DNA from: Planococcus sp. CPCC 101016
GTDB lineage: Bacteria > Bacillota > Bacilli > Bacillales_A > Planococcaceae
Direction of reading: 5' to 3'
DNA: 64,000 nucleotides
Assembly (NCBI RefSeq): GCF_007859295.1
Contig: NZ_VOHB01000002.1
Span: 62,001 to 126,000 of the forward strand
Both the position numbers and the translations under genes were made by a program. Under the pieces are notes generated by a model, which did no database searches, was not told the DNA's origin, and was given only the letters and a program-made list of their open reading frames with translations. This document shows, piece by piece, positions 27,487 to 36,049 of this stretch. Position 1 is the stretch's first letter. Every line of letters begins with the position of its first letter.

Positions 27487-28560
27487 ATGACTACATATCA
27501 ACTTGAGGTTATTGAAAATACCAGCAAAAAAGAAAAGCCGGTGAAAGACCAGGTACCATTCGGGACTACTTTTACAGATCATATGTATGTCTTGGAATAC
27601 GAAACAGAAAAAGGATGGTACGATCCGAAAATTGTTCCCTACGGACCGATCAGTTTAGATCCGGCAGCGATGATTTTCCATTATGGCCAAACGGTTTTTG
27701 AAGGCATGAAAGCATATCACACAGAAGACGGCCGCATTTTGCTGTTCCGTCCGGAGAAAAACTTCGAGCGTTTGAATCTTTCAAGTGAGCGCTTGAGTAT
27801 CCCGCCAATTGATGAAGAACAGGCGTTGGAGCATTTGACGCAGTTGATCAAGCTCGAAAAAGAATGGGTTCCGAAAACGCCGGGTACGTCGTTGTATATC
27901 CGTCCGTATATCATCTCAACAGATGCCAATCTTGCTGTTGGACCATCTCAAACGTATAAATACATGGTTATCCTCTCGCCAGTAGGCTCTTATTTCCCAG
28001 GGGGGCTTCATCCGGTTGTTATTCATGTAGAAGATAAATTTACCCGCGCGGTAAAAGGCGGAACTGGTATGGCCAAAACAGCAGGCAACTACTCGTCGGG
28101 CTACCAGGCGCAAGCCAATGCCAAAAAAGAAGGAAATGCGGATGTCTTATGGCTCGATGGCGTCGAGAAGAAATACATTGAAGAAGTTGGCAGCATGAAC
28201 ATCTTTTTCAAAATTAACGGAGAAGTGGTAACGCCTGAGTTGAATGGCAGCATTCTAAAAGGCATCACCCGCATGTCCATCATTGAATTGCTGGGTACAT
28301 GGGGAATTACCGTAACAGAAAAACGCGTTTCCATTGATGAGCTGTATGAAGCCTACGAAGCAGGACATGTGGAAGAGGTCTTTGGAACGGGGACAGCTGC
28401 GGTCATTTCTCCAGTCGGTGAACTTAACTGGAAAGGCAAGAAAATGATCATCAACAACCACGAAATCGGGGAATTGTCGCAAAAATTATATGACACGATT
28501 ACAGGCATCCAGACAGGAAAAATTGAAGATACACTGGGCTGGACCGTGGAAGTAAAATAA
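27487..28560 (+). CDS. ilvE: Branched-chain amino-acid aminotransferase
   Basis: A 357-residue fold-type IV PLP enzyme that interconverts leucine, isoleucine and valine with their keto acids using glutamate. The PLP lysine is Lys197 in GMAKTAGNYSSGYQAQ. Other family parts are HYGQTVFEGMKAY near the N-terminus, EEVGSMNIFF and GTGTAAVISPVG. Start ATG at 27487 has AAAGGAG upstream. TATAAT at 27431-27436 is a candidate -10 element. Monocistronic with a terminator after it; no T-box leader is present. Confidence 0.95.
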   Translation: MTTYQLEVIENTSKKEKPVKDQVPFGTTFTDHMYVLEYETEKGWYDPKIVPYGPISLDPAAMIFHYGQTVFEGMKAYHTEDGRILLFRPEKNFERLNLSSERLSIPPIDEEQALEHLTQLIKLEKEWVPKTPGTSLYIRPYIISTDANLAVGPSQTYKYMVILSPVGSYFPGGLHPVVIHVEDKFTRAVKGGTGMAKTAGNYSSGYQAQANAKKEGNADVLWLDGVEKKYIEEVGSMNIFFKINGEVVTPELNGSILKGITRMSIIELLGTWGITVTEKRVSIDELYEAYEAGHVEEVFGTGTAAVISPVGELNWKGKKMIINNHEIGELSQKLYDTITGIQTGKIEDTLGWTVEVK

Positions 28561-28596
28561 GAAAACCTGCTTTTTTCGATCTATAGCATTTCTTAG

Positions 28597-28645
28597 GCCC
28601 GTTGCCTGGTTATCCTTTTGGGTAGCTAGTTGCAACGGGCTTTTA
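28597..28645 (+). terminator. Terminator of ilvE
   Basis: Perfect stem GCCCGTTGC / GCAACGGGC with a 26-base loop and short T-run. Confidence 0.75.
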
Positions 28646-28812
28646 GCTATGCGCTGTACGGATCGTTTATAAAAAGTAATACGTCAGTACACAAATAAAG
28701 AAAAGCAAAGACTTTTATGATATGGTAGAAAACAGCAATTTTACTCTTCGCAAGAAATTTAGAATGGGAAGAAGAAGCATATTTTTATGATAGAAAAGAG
28801 GGTGTAAGAGTA

Positions 28813-30018
28813 TTGGAAAAGTTGACTGGCTTTAAACGCGTCCACTTCATTTTACTAATGGGGGCGTTGACTTCTTTGATTCCGTTTACGATTGATATGT
28901 ATTTGCCGGCTTTCCCGATTTTGGCTTCGGTCTATGAAACGAATGCTACCTCGGTTCAGCTGAGCTTGACTGCTTGTTTGCTTGGCCTCGCACTGGGCCA
29001 ATTGGTCACGGGTGCACTCAGTGATGTACAGGGCCGGCGAAAACCGCTGATCATTTCCCTAGTGGCCTATGTTTTGGCTTCTGTGGCTTGTGTATTTGCT
29101 CCGAATATATACATATTTGTACTTCTGCGTTTTGTACAGGGCTTTGCGGCTTCCGGGGGACTGGTTATTTCCCGGGCAATCGTCCGAGATGTCAGCAACG
29201 GGGCAGAATTGACCCGGCTATTCGCCTTATTAATGGTTGTTAACAACCTAGTTCCTTTGTTGGCGCCTTCGGTCGGCAGCGGTGTCTTGTTGTTTGCGGA
29301 CTGGAGAGGCATTTTCCTTGTATTGTCGTTATTGGGAATTGTCCTCCTGCTGTTTTCTTCTTTCCGTCTGAAGGAAACTCTGCCTCCTGAGAGACGTGTC
29401 GCAAGCAATCTGGGGACGACATTCAGCAACTTTGCAGGAATTTTAAAGAATCGTCAGTTTACGGGCTATGCTTTAGCGCAAGGTTTTTTGATTGGTGGAG
29501 TTTTCGCCTATGTTTCAGGGACACCGTTCATCTATCAGAATGTTTACGGCGTATCACCTCAAGTATTCAGCCTTCTTTTCGGCATGAACGGCATCGGACT
29601 GATTTTTGGCAGTTATGCGGTTGGCCGCTTCTCTCATGTCTGGTCTGAAAAACGTTTCCTGGAAACCGCTTTATACAGTGCCACTGCTGCTGGTGCTATT
29701 TTATTGATTGTGGTTTTATTAAATGGACCGTTATTGGCTGTCGTTATTCCGATCTTCTTCTTTATCACGTCGATCGGCGTGGTGGGAACGGCCGCTTTTA
29801 CACTTGCTATGGAAAGCCAGGGCCATGTAGCAGGCAGCGCTTCCGCTTTGTTGGGGTTATTGCCTTTTATCTTGGGTGCTGCGACTGCACCGTTGGTAGG
29901 GATTGCTGGAGAAAATACAGCAGTTCCAATGGGTGTTGTCATATTCACGATGTGTTCGATTGCCTTGCTGGCATACCTGTTACTGGCGAAGAATTCAACT
30001 GAATCAACGATAAATTAA
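28813..30018 (+). CDS. Bcr/CflA-family drug efflux MFS transporter
   Basis: A 401-residue, 12-helix major facilitator protein. The first helix motif DMYLPAFP (residues 28-35) and the loop 2-3 motif GALSDVQGRRKPL are characteristic of the Bcr/CflA group of proton-driven exporters of drugs, dipeptides or sulfonamides. The start is TTG at 28813 with AGAGGGTG upstream. It stands alone. Actual substrate unknown. Confidence 0.88.
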   Translation: MEKLTGFKRVHFILLMGALTSLIPFTIDMYLPAFPILASVYETNATSVQLSLTACLLGLALGQLVTGALSDVQGRRKPLIISLVAYVLASVACVFAPNIYIFVLLRFVQGFAASGGLVISRAIVRDVSNGAELTRLFALLMVVNNLVPLLAPSVGSGVLLFADWRGIFLVLSLLGIVLLLFSSFRLKETLPPERRVASNLGTTFSNFAGILKNRQFTGYALAQGFLIGGVFAYVSGTPFIYQNVYGVSPQVFSLLFGMNGIGLIFGSYAVGRFSHVWSEKRFLETALYSATAAGAILLIVVLLNGPLLAVVIPIFFFITSIGVVGTAAFTLAMESQGHVAGSASALLGLLPFILGAATAPLVGIAGENTAVPMGVVIFTMCSIALLAYLLLAKNSTESTIN

Positions 30019-30021
30019 AAT

Positions 30022-30049
30022 AAAGCCCAGAAATTGCTCTGGGCTTTTT
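30022..30049 (+). terminator. Terminator of the MFS gene
   Basis: AAAGCCCAG / CTGGGCTTT stem followed by TTTTT. Confidence 0.85.
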
Positions 30050-30079
30050 GTAATGAGTAAAAATACCTAATTCTGGAAT

Positions 30080-30133
30080 TTTACAAAAGCTAAATAAAAC
30101 TCTAATCTAAGCTTAACAATCGCATCATATACT
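30080..30133 (+). promoter_or_regulatory. Candidate Pho box and promoter of alkaline phosphatase
   Basis: Four hexamers related to the PhoP half-site TTAACA occur at exact 11-base spacing: TTTACA (30080), TAAATA (30091), CTAATC (30102) and TTAACA (30113). They are followed by TATACT (30128-30133). PhoP-activated promoters in Bacillus have this layout. Two of the four repeats are weak. Confidence 0.45.
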
Positions 30134-30167
30134 TAGTATGTTAATCAAATTATTGGAGGGTAAATCA

Positions 30168-31595
30168 ATGATACATAAAAACTTAAAAACAAAAATTATT
30201 CCAATTGCTTTAGCTTCAACAATAGCTTTGGCGGGTATAACTTCTTTTAATCTGTCAGTTGAAGCTCATGCTCCCGGCAACAATCAGGGAAAAGCTCCTG
30301 AACACAGTCAAAGCAAAGGCAAAGGAAGCGATAAAGATAAGGTGAAGAATGTCATTTTCTTAATTGGTGATGGAGTGGGCACATCGTATACATCCGCTTA
30401 CCGGTATCTGCAGGACGATGCATCCACTAAGCTGGTTGAGGAAATGTCATTCGATTCTTATTTGGTCGGACAACAATCGACTTATCCAGAAGATCCAGAA
30501 CAAAACATCACGGATTCTGCTTCAGCAGCTACAGCTATGGCAGCCGGTATTAAAACCTACAATAATGCGATTGCTGTCGATAACGATGAAAGTGAAGTGA
30601 AGACAGTTCTGGAAGCCGCCAAAGAAAAAGGTAAAGCCACAGGATTGGTCGCAACTTCTGAAATCACACATGCTACTCCAGCATCATTTGGTGCTCATGA
30701 TATCGCACGGAAAAACATGAACGCGATAGCGGATGATTACTACGACGAATTAATCAATGGTGAACATAAAGTCGATGTTCTACTAGGCGGAGGAACCGAC
30801 TTGTTCGAACGAACAGACCGCAACCTGACAGAAGAGTTTCAGAAAGATGGCTACAGCTATATTACAGACCGTGATGAATTATTAAGCAACAATGACGAGC
30901 AGGTGCTTGGATTGTTCGCACCAGCCGGTCTCCCGAAAATGATTGATCGTGACGACAGCACACCTTCATTGGCAGAGATGACTGAATCAGCTATCGACCG
31001 CTTGTCAGAAGATGAAGAGGGGTTCTTCCTTATGGTGGAAGGCAGCCAGGTCGACTGGGCGGGACATGACAACGATATTGTTGCCGCAATGAGCGAAATG
31101 GAAGACTACGATAAAGCCTTCCAGGCAGCCATTAAATTTGCTGAAGAAGATGGCAATACGCTAGTTGTTGCAACAGCTGACCATTCGACAGGAGGTTTCT
31201 CCATCGGAGCGGATGGCATCTATAATTGGTTCGGAGAGCCGATCAAAGCCGCAAAACGCACACCGGATTTCATGGCTCAACAAATTGTTGACGGCGCTGA
31301 CGTGGAAGAAACTTTGATCGAGTATATCGACCTTGAACTGACAACTGAAGAAATCGCGACTGTGAAAAAAGCGGCAGAGGGCGGCGAGTTAATAGACATT
31401 GACAACTCCATCGAAAAGATTTTTGATGAGCGCTCACATACAGGTTGGACAACAGGCGGCCATACAGGAGAAGATGTTCCTGTTTATGCGCATGGTCCAG
31501 CAAGTGATAAATTTGCAGGACAGCTCGACAATACCGATCACGCAAAAATAATTTTCGACTTATTGAATGCAAAAGTAGAAATTCACGATAATTAA
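30168..31595 (+). CDS. Secreted alkaline phosphatase
   Basis: A 475-residue exported phosphomonoesterase. A signal peptide (about 1-34, ending VEAHA) is followed by a Lys/Ser/Gly-rich linker and the catalytic domain. The metal site and nucleophile are visible: GDGVG, Ser117 in TDSASAATAMAAG, GHDND, TADHSTGG and GGHTGEDVPV. It releases phosphate from organic esters outside the cell. GGAGGG before the ATG at 30168 fixes the start (an in-frame ATG at 30138 lacks one). A candidate Pho box lies upstream; a lipoprotein gene follows after 37 bases. Confidence 0.93.
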   Translation: MIHKNLKTKIIPIALASTIALAGITSFNLSVEAHAPGNNQGKAPEHSQSKGKGSDKDKVKNVIFLIGDGVGTSYTSAYRYLQDDASTKLVEEMSFDSYLVGQQSTYPEDPEQNITDSASAATAMAAGIKTYNNAIAVDNDESEVKTVLEAAKEKGKATGLVATSEITHATPASFGAHDIARKNMNAIADDYYDELINGEHKVDVLLGGGTDLFERTDRNLTEEFQKDGYSYITDRDELLSNNDEQVLGLFAPAGLPKMIDRDDSTPSLAEMTESAIDRLSEDEEGFFLMVEGSQVDWAGHDNDIVAAMSEMEDYDKAFQAAIKFAEEDGNTLVVATADHSTGGFSIGADGIYNWFGEPIKAAKRTPDFMAQQIVDGADVEETLIEYIDLELTTEEIATVKKAAEGGELIDIDNSIEKIFDERSHTGWTTGGHTGEDVPVYAHGPASDKFAGQLDNTDHAKIIFDLLNAKVEIHDN

Positions 31596-31632
31596 GTAAT
31601 GCAATAAACCAGTAATGAAATGAGGAACTGAC

Positions 31633-32277
31633 ATGAAAAAAACCGTTTATTTGTTTGCGCTCTCCGCATTATTGCTTAGTGGGTGTACTGAACAGACAGA
31701 CTCTACGGTGATTGCTTCTGGAGCTACTGAACAAAATGATATACCTGAATACTACGAAGACTATGTTCTGAGTCCGCAAGTGACGGATGACCGTACGCTG
31801 CAGGAGGCTGGTCAAAGCAAGCAAGATGCAAAAGGAGAAGCGACAGTAAAAGCGGTGAACATGGACAGTGAAACTTACGAGGTGGGGCCAGTGGAGTTGA
31901 AGGTAGCAGAATCAAAAACTCTTCAGTTAAGGCCGGATTATAGCCTGATTGACTTTTTCCACTCCTATACGCATGACCAGGAGTTTGAAATTGTGAAAAT
32001 GTTCGTGGAAATCACCAACACTTCTGAAGAACCAGTGTATTTTGCTCCAGTAGCTTTATTGGATACCGATGCGGGGGAAATGAAGCTTTGGGAAGACGAT
32101 ATTTACTTGGAGGAATTAAACGGTGAACTTGCCGCAGGCGAAACCAAGCAGGGCAATATCGGATTTATCGTTGAAAACAGTGACTTTGATTTGGTGAAAA
32201 TTACCACAAGCGATGTATTCGACGACCAAGACATTAAAATTGCTGAGGCAGGAAAATTCAACATCGAATTAGAATAA
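31633..32277 (+). CDS. Lipoprotein co-transcribed with alkaline phosphatase
   Basis: A 214-residue predicted lipoprotein with a lipobox LLLSGC (cysteine at 18). The region around 85-210 is beta-rich, with EVGPVELKV, MFVEITNTSEEPVYFAP and AAGETKQGNIGFIVE. This resembles the DUF4352-like immunoglobulin-type fold of Gram-positive surface lipoproteins. Function unknown. It sits 37 bases after the phosphatase gene with a GAGGAAC-type site and shares its terminator, so it probably responds to phosphate limitation as well. Confidence 0.75.
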   Translation: MKKTVYLFALSALLLSGCTEQTDSTVIASGATEQNDIPEYYEDYVLSPQVTDDRTLQEAGQSKQDAKGEATVKAVNMDSETYEVGPVELKVAESKTLQLRPDYSLIDFFHSYTHDQEFEIVKMFVEITNTSEEPVYFAPVALLDTDAGEMKLWEDDIYLEELNGELAAGETKQGNIGFIVENSDFDLVKITTSDVFDDQDIKIAEAGKFNIELE

Positions 32278-32297
32278 CAGAGGATACAGAAGTTTAG

Positions 32298-32326
32298 CAG
32301 ACCCATTGTTAAGGGTCTGTTTTTTG
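32298..32326 (+). terminator. Terminator of the phosphatase-lipoprotein operon
   Basis: CAGACCC / GGGTCTG stem followed by TTTTTT. Confidence 0.8.
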
Positions 32327-32540
32327 CTTTTTTCTTTTAAGCATAAAGTTAATGGGAAGAATGAGGAGAAATATATTTTTTTAGTGAAACTAACGGTGTA
32401 TGATAGACACAGTCAACAACGATAGACGAAAAATTCAGATAATAGCGGACTGAAATATCTGTTGCTAAAGATGGCCGTGAGATGAGAGCGGGTCAAAAAA
32501 CCACAGCTGCTGTATAGCTTATTAAAAGGAGCGATTCACC

Positions 32541-33554
32541 ATGAAGTTGGTTGACCTTTATATCAGGGAAGTGACAAGGAGGCTTCCGGAAAAAAAGCGC
32601 ATCGCAGTTGCGGAGGAGCTGCAGTCGATGATTGAAAAAAGGCTGCCGATGGAATACACGGAACAGGACGTTAAAAATGCGCTTTCTGAACTTGGCCACC
32701 CAGCTGTTTTGGCCAGTCGCTATGCGGAGCGGCCCATATATTTGATCGGTCCCCGGTATTATGATCTTTATCTTCAATTACTGAAGCTAATTATTCCGAT
32801 TGCATCTGCTGTGACGGTCGTAATCATCCTTATCGTCACGGCTGTGTCAGGTCCCGGCGAGCAATCGGTTTTTGGCATCATCGCGGATTTGATCGGAGCC
32901 ATCATTTCTGGAATCATCAGCACAGTGATTCAAGTCATTTTCTGGGTGACGTTGATTTTGGCAATTGTTGAACGAACCGAGCATTCTAAATCCCAAAGAC
33001 CCTTATCGCTGAATTTCGAAGAATGGACACCGGATGATTTGAAGGAATATCCGGAACGGCCGCACATGTTAAAGGAAAAAAAGATTCCAAAGAGCCAAGT
33101 ATTCGGCAGCCTGATCTGGACAGCTATCTGGACAACGGTTTATTTCAATGCAGATAAGCTGTTGGGGATTTATCAAGAGGGACAGCAGGGGGGATTGGAA
33201 TTTACTACGCCGATCTTCAACCAGCAGGTTCTTGTCTCTTATTGGCCATTGATTGTCCTGGTCATCGTCTTGGAAATCACATTGGCAGCCTATCAATGGC
33301 GGGCCATACAGTGGACCAATAAACTGGCGCTTTTCAATGCGTTTGTACAGACCACATCTGTTTTGGTGTTTATCCTCGTCTTCACCAATCCCAATCTGAT
33401 CAACGCCGCGTTTCGCCAATGGCTTTTAAGTATATTTGGCGATACGTCTGCCCTTAATTGGGTGCTGGGCAGCATCGTAGTGGTGGTCATCATTTCTTCA
33501 CTGATAGACGCTGTTCAAGGAATCCGAAAAGCAAGAATGCAAATAAAGCGATAA
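32541..33554 (+). CDS. HAAS-domain membrane protein
   Basis: A 337-residue protein. Residues 1-65 form a HAAS-like (DUF1700-related) helical domain: YIREVTRRLPEKKRIAVAEEL...AL-ELGHP..LA..Y. It is followed by about six membrane segments in two groups. HAAS proteins usually accompany PadR-family regulators and are thought to be signalling or anti-sigma-like membrane proteins. No padR gene is adjacent here, which is unusual. AAAAGGAG precedes the ATG. The upstream 200 bases show no clear promoter. Confidence 0.75.
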   Translation: MKLVDLYIREVTRRLPEKKRIAVAEELQSMIEKRLPMEYTEQDVKNALSELGHPAVLASRYAERPIYLIGPRYYDLYLQLLKLIIPIASAVTVVIILIVTAVSGPGEQSVFGIIADLIGAIISGIISTVIQVIFWVTLILAIVERTEHSKSQRPLSLNFEEWTPDDLKEYPERPHMLKEKKIPKSQVFGSLIWTAIWTTVYFNADKLLGIYQEGQQGGLEFTTPIFNQQVLVSYWPLIVLVIVLEITLAAYQWRAIQWTNKLALFNAFVQTTSVLVFILVFTNPNLINAAFRQWLLSIFGDTSALNWVLGSIVVVVIISSLIDAVQGIRKARMQIKR

Positions 33555-33587
33555 GCATACAGGAAAAGCTTTCCTGTATGCTTTTTT
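33553..33587 (+). terminator. Terminator of the HAAS gene
   Basis: Near-perfect palindrome AAGCATACAGGAAA / TTTCCTGTATGCTT followed by TTTTT. Confidence 0.85.
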
Positions 33588-33699
33588 ATGTCAAAAATTG
33601 ATTGAAGTATAGTGATTTTATTCATTTGTTTCTTTAAATGTTATTCAAGTATGTGAAAAATATCTTTTATGGGTACATAAAATCAGTGATACTAGTTTA

Positions 33700-33786
33700 T
33701 TGACATTTGATATAGTTATTTTACAGTATATTTGTTTTTTTCTAAATATTATGTTTATATATTGAAAAATCATGGTATCATGATTT
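33700..33786 (+). promoter_or_regulatory. Promoter region and palindromic operator upstream of cstA-like gene
   Basis: TTGACA at 33700-33705 with TACAGT 16 bases later is a possible promoter. A perfect 8-bp inverted repeat AAATCATG-N4-CATGATTT lies at 33767-33786, about 35 bases before the start codon. It could be a repressor or activator site. The regulator is unknown. Confidence 0.45.
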
Positions 33787-33820
33787 ATGCTTATAACACG
33801 ACATCAGGAGGAAACGTCAT

Positions 33821-35257
33821 ATGATTACATTTATCGGAGCGCTGGTTCTACTTATTTTAGGATATGTATTTTATTCAAAGTTCATTGAGCGGGTATTTGG
33901 AGTTGATGACAATACGCCGACTCCAGCTTATTCCAAAACAGATAAATTGGACTTTATGCCGATGAGCTGGTGGAAAGGCAATCTGATTCAATTATTAAAT
34001 ATTGCCGGTCTAGGGCCTATATACGGAGCCGTTGCGGGAGCATTGTACGGCCCGGTTGCTTTTGTCTGGATTGTCATTGGCTGTATTTTTGCAGGAGGGG
34101 TGCATGATTACTTCTCGGGTGTCATGTCCATGCGTCACGGAGGTGCACAATTTCCAACTCTAGTTGGAAAGTATTTGGGCAAAAACGCCAAAGTATTTAT
34201 CAACGGCCTTTCATTGGTGTTGATGCTTCTGGTGACTGCAGCCTTTACAGCAGGTCCTGCCCAATTGATTGCTCAAATTACGCCAATTAACTTTATGACT
34301 GCATTAGTACTTATTTTCTTCTATTTTATCCTGGCGACTATTTTGCCGATCAATAAAGTAATTGGACGCATTTACCCTTTGCTTGGCGGTATTTTATTGT
34401 TTATGGCAGTTGCGGTTGCGGTTGCCTTAATCTTCTCGGGAAAACCGATGCCGAATCTTACTTTTGCCAACCTGCATCCGGGTGAGCTGCCGATTTGGCC
34501 GCTATTGATGGTGACCATTTCGTGTGGAGCGATTTCAGGGTTCCACTGTACACAAAGTCCGATCATTGCACGTACTATGAAAAAAGAAACAGATGGCCGT
34601 AAGATTTTTTACGGAGCTATGATCATCGAAGGCATCATCGCCTTGATCTGGGCTGCAGCCGGTATGACTTTCTTCAATGGCACGGAAGGACTTGGCGCAG
34701 CACTCGCTGCTGGAGGACCATCTGGTGTCGTTAACGAAATCTCGATTTCCTTGCTTGGTACGATGGGTGGATTGCTGGCTATTTTCGGTGTCATCATCCT
34801 GCCGATTACAACTGGTGATACGGCGCTTCGTTCTTCGCGGATGATCTTGACAGATATCCTCGCGAAGTTTGTGAACATGGAAGGAAAAGTGAAGGTTTTG
34901 CTGGTAACCGTTCCACTGGCGATTCCCACTTTCTATATGGCGACAATCGACTATACCTTCCTTTGGCGGTATGTCGGCTGGACAAATCAGCTGGTAGCTA
35001 CATTCATGCTATGGACTGCAGCCGTCTATTTACTGAAAAACTTCAAGTTCCACTGGGTGGCAGGAGTTCCTGCAATTTTCATGACAGCCGTCGTGTCCAT
35101 GTATATCTTCTATGCACCCGAAGGCTTGAATATGGATTATCAAGTCTCAGCAATTATCGGAGCCTGCATCACTTTAGTTGTGCTATTGTGGTACGTGGCC
35201 CAAATTATGAAATACAGAAGCTTAAAGCAATTGCAGGCGGATTATCGCCCGCTGTAA
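33821..35257 (+). CDS. Carbon starvation protein CstA family transporter
   Basis: A 478-residue protein with about 13 membrane segments and the CstA-family N-terminus (YVFYSKFIERVFGVDD, then AGLGPIYGAVAGALYGP and GGVHDYFSGVMSMRHGG). CstA proteins import peptides or pyruvate during carbon limitation. This is a compact form, shorter than the roughly 600-700 residue E. coli and B. subtilis CstA, lacking the large C-terminal region. AGGAGG precedes the ATG. Regulation may involve the palindrome just upstream. Confidence 0.9.
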   Translation: MITFIGALVLLILGYVFYSKFIERVFGVDDNTPTPAYSKTDKLDFMPMSWWKGNLIQLLNIAGLGPIYGAVAGALYGPVAFVWIVIGCIFAGGVHDYFSGVMSMRHGGAQFPTLVGKYLGKNAKVFINGLSLVLMLLVTAAFTAGPAQLIAQITPINFMTALVLIFFYFILATILPINKVIGRIYPLLGGILLFMAVAVAVALIFSGKPMPNLTFANLHPGELPIWPLLMVTISCGAISGFHCTQSPIIARTMKKETDGRKIFYGAMIIEGIIALIWAAAGMTFFNGTEGLGAALAAGGPSGVVNEISISLLGTMGGLLAIFGVIILPITTGDTALRSSRMILTDILAKFVNMEGKVKVLLVTVPLAIPTFYMATIDYTFLWRYVGWTNQLVATFMLWTAAVYLLKNFKFHWVAGVPAIFMTAVVSMYIFYAPEGLNMDYQVSAIIGACITLVVLLWYVAQIMKYRSLKQLQADYRPL

Positions 35258-35261
35258 TAAC

Positions 35262-35306
35262 AAGAAGTAATCCCGCCGGACATATTGGCGGGATTACTTC
35301 TTGTTT
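35262..35306 (+). terminator. Terminator of the cstA-like gene
   Basis: Perfect 16-bp stem AAGAAGTAATCCCGCC / GGCGGGATTACTTCTT with T-rich 3' side. Confidence 0.85.
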
Positions 35307-35474
35307 ATAAGAATGTGAAATTTATTGAGAGGTAAGCTGCAGCATTAATTAAAAATGAAAATTCAAACCTTGAATGTCAAAAGAAAGAACGTATATTTTT
35401 CCAGCCACCGGAAATGGATAAAGCCTTCAAGTGATGGATGACATGGAGCGCTGCCTCAAAATAAACGACAAGAT

Positions 35475-35507
35475 AAAGCATGGAGCTGACCCTCCATGCT
35501 TTTTTCT
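35475..35507 (+). terminator. Isolated rho-independent terminator
   Basis: AAGCATGGA / TCCATGCTT stem followed by TTTTTTC, 170 bases after the cstA terminator and with no gene before it. Confidence 0.65.
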
Positions 35508-35822
35508 TTTAGTCGAAATAATTTTTTCCAGAGGAAAAGCGATTTTTTATACAACTTCAAGTGAGAAAATGTATTGTTTTATATACCTTTAGTAGAAAAA
35601 AGGGCTTCTTTGCACAGTGTTAAGCAAAACTCGGACTTGGCTTTGCATTCCTGCTTAATGCCCGAGCGCGGTTACAAAGAAACGAAAACTGTGTTAAGCT
35701 AGCAATTCAATCAAAAATTCGAATTTTCATTTTAAATCGAAAAGTCGGAATTGACTGTTCCTTCGATTGGATCGGAAGCACAGCTTATTTCGGCAAAGCA
35801 ACATAAAGTACTTTTCAAGTTA

Positions 35823-35838
35823 ATGTATAAATATACAT
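35823..35838. promoter_or_regulatory. Palindrome, possible operator
   Basis: Perfect inverted repeat ATGTATA-AA-TATACAT in the region upstream of the proB promoter. Confidence 0.35.
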
Positions 35839-35893
35839 ATTAACTGTATGTGAAATCTTATTAAAGCTAATTATACGGTAAAATTTTATTTAT

Positions 35894-35926
35894 TGAATTG
35901 ACTTAAAATGCAATTCAGTGCATAAT
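35894..35926 (+). promoter_or_regulatory. proBA promoter with overlapping inverted repeat
   Basis: TTGACT (35898-35903), exactly 17 bases, then CATAAT (35921-35926). A perfect inverted repeat TGAATTG-N10-CAATTCA (35894-35917) overlaps the -35 element and the spacer, a likely operator. Confidence 0.6.
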
Positions 35927-35982
35927 AACTCTATTAAAGAGATTCGATAAAACAATTGAAGAGAACAGAGTCACGGAGGCAT

Positions 35983-36022
35983 GGTTCTTCCGCTTTTGAA
36001 TGAAATGGAAGAATTTTTTTTA
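35983..36022 (+). terminator. Terminator in the proB leader (attenuator candidate)
   Basis: GGTTCTTCC / GGAAGAATT stem with a 15-base loop followed by T8, located between the promoter and the proB start codon. Read-through is needed for proBA expression, which implies attenuation. The leader (about 115 bases) is too short for a full T-box. Confidence 0.6.
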
Positions 36023-36049
36023 TTTATCAAAATCGGGTGGTGACTGCAC

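Larger units (their letters stand above)
35307..35893 (+). other. Long AT-rich intergenic region before proB
   Basis: Almost 600 bases without a supported gene. It contains an isolated terminator (35475-35507), two copies of a short repeat ending in TGTTAAGC (35617-35629 and about 35690-35700) within a GC-richer block that can fold (CTCGG...CCCGAG), and a palindrome ATGTATA-AA-TATACAT (35823-35838). The isolated terminator implies a short transcript upstream or a decayed gene. Confidence 0.5.
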
